Below are positions 6,031 through 9,680 of a stretch of 9,680 nt of DNA, in pieces. Positions within the stretch are counted from its first letter, which is position 1, and each line of letters begins with the position of its first letter. The translations under genes and the position numbers were made by a program. The notes beneath the pieces are model-generated. The model ran no database searches. It was given only the letters and a program-made list of their open reading frames with translations, and was not told the DNA's origin. This stretch comes from CAYXRK01 sp964467615 (GTDB taxonomy: Bacteria > Hydrogenedentota > Hydrogenedentia > Hydrogenedentales > GCA-2746185), in contig CAYXRK010000185.1 in NCBI GenBank assembly GCA_964467615.1, forward strand, positions 1 through 9,680. Reading direction: 5' to 3'.

Positions 6031-9000
6031 ATGCGCTCGTTTCTTGAGATTCTGAAATTCGAGCTCCGTTATCAGTTGAAGTCGCCCTTCTTCTGGGGCG
6101 TAGCCCTCCTATTCTTTCTCATTCACCTCTTTACGATTACATCCCTCGGCGTCCACCTCGGTCAGAACCAACGTATCGACATCAACGGCGCGGGGAAAAT
6201 CCTGCAGGTCGTCACTGCGTATATCTATTTGGCGATGCTTCCAGCGGTCGTGTTCGTCATCAAGGCGATCATCAGCGACTTCGACCGATCGACGGCGTCC
6301 TTTTTCTTCGTCACTCCCGTAAGAAAGCTGCACTTCCTACTCGGTCGATTCACGAGCGCATTGCTCGCCGCGCTCGCCGTCGAATGCGCAGGTCTATTAG
6401 CCGTGCTCATCGGCCCGTTCGCGCCATGGGCGGACCAGGAACCCGTGGGTCAATTCAGTTGGGTGCCCTACGGCTTCAGCCTCGCCGTCATCATTCTTCC
6501 GAACCTATTCATTATGTGTGCGCTTTTTTTCCCCGTGGCGGCATTAACACGTTCCGCCGCCATGACCGTTGCGGTCGCGTCGGCGTTACTCGCGGGAGAT
6601 GTCGTCTTAGCGCTCTACACTCAGTTGGACGATGTGGCCTGGGCAGCAATCGCCGAACCCTTTGGCGGACTGGCGATCCTTGCCGAAACGCGATACTGGA
6701 CCGTGCCCGAGCTGAACGCGAGACTACCGGGAGGATTGCTCCTGCAGAACCGCCTGCTCTGGTTGGGAATCTCTTCATCCGCACTGATTTTCACGGTCTG
6801 GCGATGTCGCCTAGACCTCTCCGAAATCCGCGCTCCCTGGAAATCCCTTCTCTCGCGATCGAAACGCAGGACCGCCACTCTCTCGCCGCCCGTTTCCGCT
6901 CTCGATGTCCAGCCGCGTTTTTCCCATCGGGATTCTCTATCTCAGTATTCCTCTCAACTCAAAATGGACATCGCTAGCCTGCTGAAGAGTCCCCTGCTGT
7001 ACGTCCTGCTACTGGGGAGCATAGCCACAGTCCTTGCGGAATCCGGCAATCACTACAACATTCTCTCGAATGACCCCTACTATCCCTTCACGCGTCTGAT
7101 GTTAAACGTCTTCTACTATGGCTTGTATACGCTCATCATGATGGTGGCGATTTACTACTCCGGTGTTCTGATTCATCGCGAGAACGAATCGGGCGTCTCG
7201 GAAATTGTCGGGGCCTCACCCTATGCCGACTGGATCATGCCCGCCTCGAAGACCGTCGCCCTGTGCTTCATCGCCATCGCACTGCTGATCACGGCCATGC
7301 TGACCTCCATTATTCTGCAAGCATCAGCCGGTTACACCAACTTCGAAATCGGTCTTTATCTGAAAAGCCTGTTCGTCTACACCGGCTTCTACTACGCCAT
7401 GCTCTGCGTGCTCGCCGTATTCATCCAAATACTCGCGCCAAACAAATGGTTCGGCATGTTGTTGGTCTTCGCGGCGTTCATCGCCTTGGCGGGCCTACCG
7501 AGTCTCGGAGTCGAACACATCCTCGTCGGCTTCCGAATTCCCTTCGCAATCTATTCCGATATGAACGGCTACGGCCCCGCCAGCGCGCAAGTCTTCTCCC
7601 TCATCGGATACTGGGGTTTCTTCTGTATTCTCCTACTCCTCGCAGGCCATTTGTTCTACCGCCGCAGTTCCTACTCGACGCTAAGAGACCGCGTTCGGCA
7701 CGCCCGATTGAGAACGAACCGAGCGGTCGCATCCACATTCGCGATCGCCGCGCTCGGCTTCATTACCGTTGGATGCTGGATTTTCTACAACACAAACATC
7801 CTGAATCAGTACCGATCCACAAAAGATCAACAGCAACTGTTGGCTGAGTACGAACTGAACTACGGCCAATACCTGCGTTCCCCCGCCCCCTCCTACGAAC
7901 AACTCTCAATGGAGGTCGACATCTATCCCGAACAACGAAGGCTGGAGTCTCGAGGCCACGCGATTCTTCGAAACAACAAGACGTTTCCCATCAACGAGTT
8001 TGTGATGTCAGTCGATCCCCGCGCGCATGTCCACAACATCACCGTCGATTCGGCCTCATTGACGAAGTCGGATTCTACGCACGGTTTTTATCTCTTCACG
8101 CTAGACGCTCCGCTCGAACCGGGAAAGACAGTGAACGTGGACTGGGACATGAGCCGAGAGAATCGAGGCTTCGTCAACGCGGACCGCGATTACGAAATCG
8201 TGGAGAACGGCACGTTCGTCGAGAGTCAGCACATCGCGCCCATACCCGGTTTCGACACCGATCGCTTCCTCTCCGACGATGCCTGGCGCAAACGTTTCGG
8301 CCTCGGGCCGGCAGAGGGACTTCCCGCCCTGGGAGACCCCGGCTATCTCGACGTACTCAGATTTGGCGTGGACAGTCACGCCGAGTTCCGCGCCGTCGTC
8401 AGTACATCCGCCGACCAAATCGCCGTTACATCCGGAGAGCTGCAGCGCGACTGGGTCGCAGACGGACGCCGCTACTTTGAATACGTTATGGAGCGCCCCA
8501 CCTGGCCGTCCGTCCCATTCACTTCCGCGCGATACGAGGTCGCGCGAGACCGTTGGAACGACGTCGCGCTCGAAATCTACTACGACCCAAAACACAGCGC
8601 CAACATCGAGGCGATGCTCGCAACCATCAAACGCACGCTGGACTACACGACGACGAATTTCGCTCCATATCCTCTCTCCTCCTTCAGAATCGTGGAATAT
8701 CCCGGCTACCGTTCTGCTGCAAAGGCCTGTCCGGGAATCGCCGCCTACCCCGAGTTGTACGGCTTCATCACCGACATTTCAGATACGCACTACCTGGACT
8801 ACGGCACGATCCACGAACTCGCGCACCAATGGTGGGGCGGCATGGCCTACGGCGCGAAAATGCAAGGCCGACAGATGCTCAATGAGACCCTCGCGCAATA
8901 CACCACCCTGATGGTGTTCAAGGAAAACTTCGGCGCCGAATACGCCGGGCAAGTCGCAAGGCAGTTGCACGACAACTACCTCTCGCGTCGAAAGGACGAG

Positions 9001-9591
9001 ACACGATCCGAGCATCCCCTGATGTACACCGACGACCAGGGCAACATCAGTTACAACAAGGGGCCGTTGGCGTTCTATGCGTTGGTGGATGCGATCGGAG
9101 AAGATCGCGTGAACCAGGCCCTTCGAAACTACCTGGACAAGTTCGCCTTCAAGGACGCCCCATTCCCGACCTCACGCGATGTAGTCAACGAACTGCGAGC
9201 CGTCGCGGGCGAAGCGCACCAGGCGCTGATAACGGACCTGTTCGAGAAAATAGTCCTTTACGATTTAGAAGTAGAAGAAGTGGACATCCAACCTTCCGGC
9301 GGCCTGTTCGATGTCTCCGTCACCATAGCTGCCCATCAATTCGAAGCGGACGAGTTCGGTGTGGAGGTCGAAGTGCCTCTGAGCTCGCATACCGACATCG
9401 CCATCTTCCCAAAACAAGTCAGTGCCCTTCCGAATCCAGTACCCATATATCAGGCAAAACACCAAGTCGAGACCGGCACCCAAACAATCACCGTTCAACT
9501 AGAGGACATGCCCGGGTCAGTCGAAATCGACCCGCTCTACAAATTCATCGACAGAACTCGACAGAACAATTCCATGAAGATTGATCCGTGA
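6031..9591 (+). CDS. Fused ABC-2 permease / M1-family zinc metallopeptidase
   Basis: 1186 residues. By hydrophobicity I count about 13 membrane segments: six at roughly 19-40, 60-83, 107-131, 148-172, 176-197 and 243-258; a polar cytoplasmic loop (260-318); six more at 321-336, 358-380, 407-430, 447-469, 473-490 and 521-543; an Arg-rich stretch (544-564); and a last helix at 568-590. Positive-inside reasoning puts the Arg-rich stretch inside and the rest outside. Residues from about 600 form an M1 aminopeptidase-like region: a beta-rich N-domain, PELYGF with E908 at the position of the GxMEN glutamate, zinc motif HELAHQWW (H928, H932) with third ligand E952 in LNETLAQY, and Y1008 in SYNKG as the likely catalytic tyrosine. 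A beta-rich tail closes the protein. ATG 6031, 4 bases after the ATPase stop, is preferred over the in-frame ATG 5974 inside that gene. Catalysis looks intact; the substrate is unknown. The architecture is recurrent in bacteria but poorly characterised. Confidence 0.93.
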   Translation: MRSFLEILKFELRYQLKSPFFWGVALLFFLIHLFTITSLGVHLGQNQRIDINGAGKILQVVTAYIYLAMLPAVVFVIKAIISDFDRSTASFFFVTPVRKLHFLLGRFTSALLAALAVECAGLLAVLIGPFAPWADQEPVGQFSWVPYGFSLAVIILPNLFIMCALFFPVAALTRSAAMTVAVASALLAGDVVLALYTQLDDVAWAAIAEPFGGLAILAETRYWTVPELNARLPGGLLLQNRLLWLGISSSALIFTVWRCRLDLSEIRAPWKSLLSRSKRRTATLSPPVSALDVQPRFSHRDSLSQYSSQLKMDIASLLKSPLLYVLLLGSIATVLAESGNHYNILSNDPYYPFTRLMLNVFYYGLYTLIMMVAIYYSGVLIHRENESGVSEIVGASPYADWIMPASKTVALCFIAIALLITAMLTSIILQASAGYTNFEIGLYLKSLFVYTGFYYAMLCVLAVFIQILAPNKWFGMLLVFAAFIALAGLPSLGVEHILVGFRIPFAIYSDMNGYGPASAQVFSLIGYWGFFCILLLLAGHLFYRRSSYSTLRDRVRHARLRTNRAVASTFAIAALGFITVGCWIFYNTNILNQYRSTKDQQQLLAEYELNYGQYLRSPAPSYEQLSMEVDIYPEQRRLESRGHAILRNNKTFPINEFVMSVDPRAHVHNITVDSASLTKSDSTHGFYLFTLDAPLEPGKTVNVDWDMSRENRGFVNADRDYEIVENGTFVESQHIAPIPGFDTDRFLSDDAWRKRFGLGPAEGLPALGDPGYLDVLRFGVDSHAEFRAVVSTSADQIAVTSGELQRDWVADGRRYFEYVMERPTWPSVPFTSARYEVARDRWNDVALEIYYDPKHSANIEAMLATIKRTLDYTTTNFAPYPLSSFRIVEYPGYRSAAKACPGIAAYPELYGFITDISDTHYLDYGTIHELAHQWWGGMAYGAKMQGRQMLNETLAQYTTLMVFKENFGAEYAGQVARQLHDNYLSRRKDETRSEHPLMYTDDQGNISYNKGPLAFYALVDAIGEDRVNQALRNYLDKFAFKDAPFPTSRDVVNELRAVAGEAHQALITDLFEKIVLYDLEVEEVDIQPSGGLFDVSVTIAAHQFEADEFGVEVEVPLSSHTDIAIFPKQVSALPNPVPIYQAKHQVETGTQTITVQLEDMPGSVEIDPLYKFIDRTRQNNSMKIDP

Positions 9592-9680
9592 CTGGAAACG
9601 TCCTCTCCTTCCCAAGCTGACCGGGAACGCAACTGTTCGCGAAGCCAGGCTACCCCGCCCCCCGACGACTCCGCCCCGGC
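9592..9680. other. Sequence after the permease/peptidase stop, nothing recognised
   Basis: 89 bases to the window edge. I see no hairpin with a T-tract, no start with a ribosome binding site, and no repeat shared with the rest of the window, so the operon may continue beyond the edge. Confidence 0.5.

Overview
The window comes from a GC-rich bacterial chromosome. The protein families are generic, so I cannot name the phylum. The style of the dispersed repeats and the fused ABC permease/M1 peptidase fit an environmental, possibly uncultivated, lineage (PVC or Hydrogenedentes-like is a guess only).

Layout. (1) 1-1555, minus strand: the N-terminal 518 residues of a type I restriction endonuclease R subunit (HsdR), running off the left edge, with its own promoter candidate. 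(2) 1556-2020, non-coding for protein: a copy of a 33-bp palindromic repeat, a strong Rho-independent terminator, a complete tRNA-Asp (GTC) with a good sigma-70-type promoter, and a roughly 72-bp tandem duplication that starts inside the last codons of leuS. All transcription here is on the minus strand. (3) 2021-4546, minus: a complete leucyl-tRNA synthetase (leuS). (4) 4547-5144: a 598-bp divergent intergenic region with a leuS promoter candidate and paired direct repeats, a second, inverted copy of the 33-bp repeat, a dRS3-like repeat, and a palindrome in front of the next operon. (5) 5145-9591, plus: a two-gene operon encoding an ABC-2-type ATPase and, 4 bp later, a 1186-residue protein joining about 12 ABC-permease helices to an extracytoplasmic M1-family zinc metallopeptidase. 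(6) 9592-9680: no feature recognised.

How the parts relate. leuS and tRNA-Asp are core translation genes read towards the restriction gene; the tRNA 3' end points at hsdR, a common arrangement at island boundaries. The ATPase and the fused permease/peptidase almost certainly form one membrane complex, with the ATPase on the cytoplasmic face and the peptidase outside. The cargo is unknown. The most notable items are this fused exporter-peptidase, the inverted repeat pair that brackets the tRNA-Asp/leuS block, and the tandem duplication at the end of leuS.
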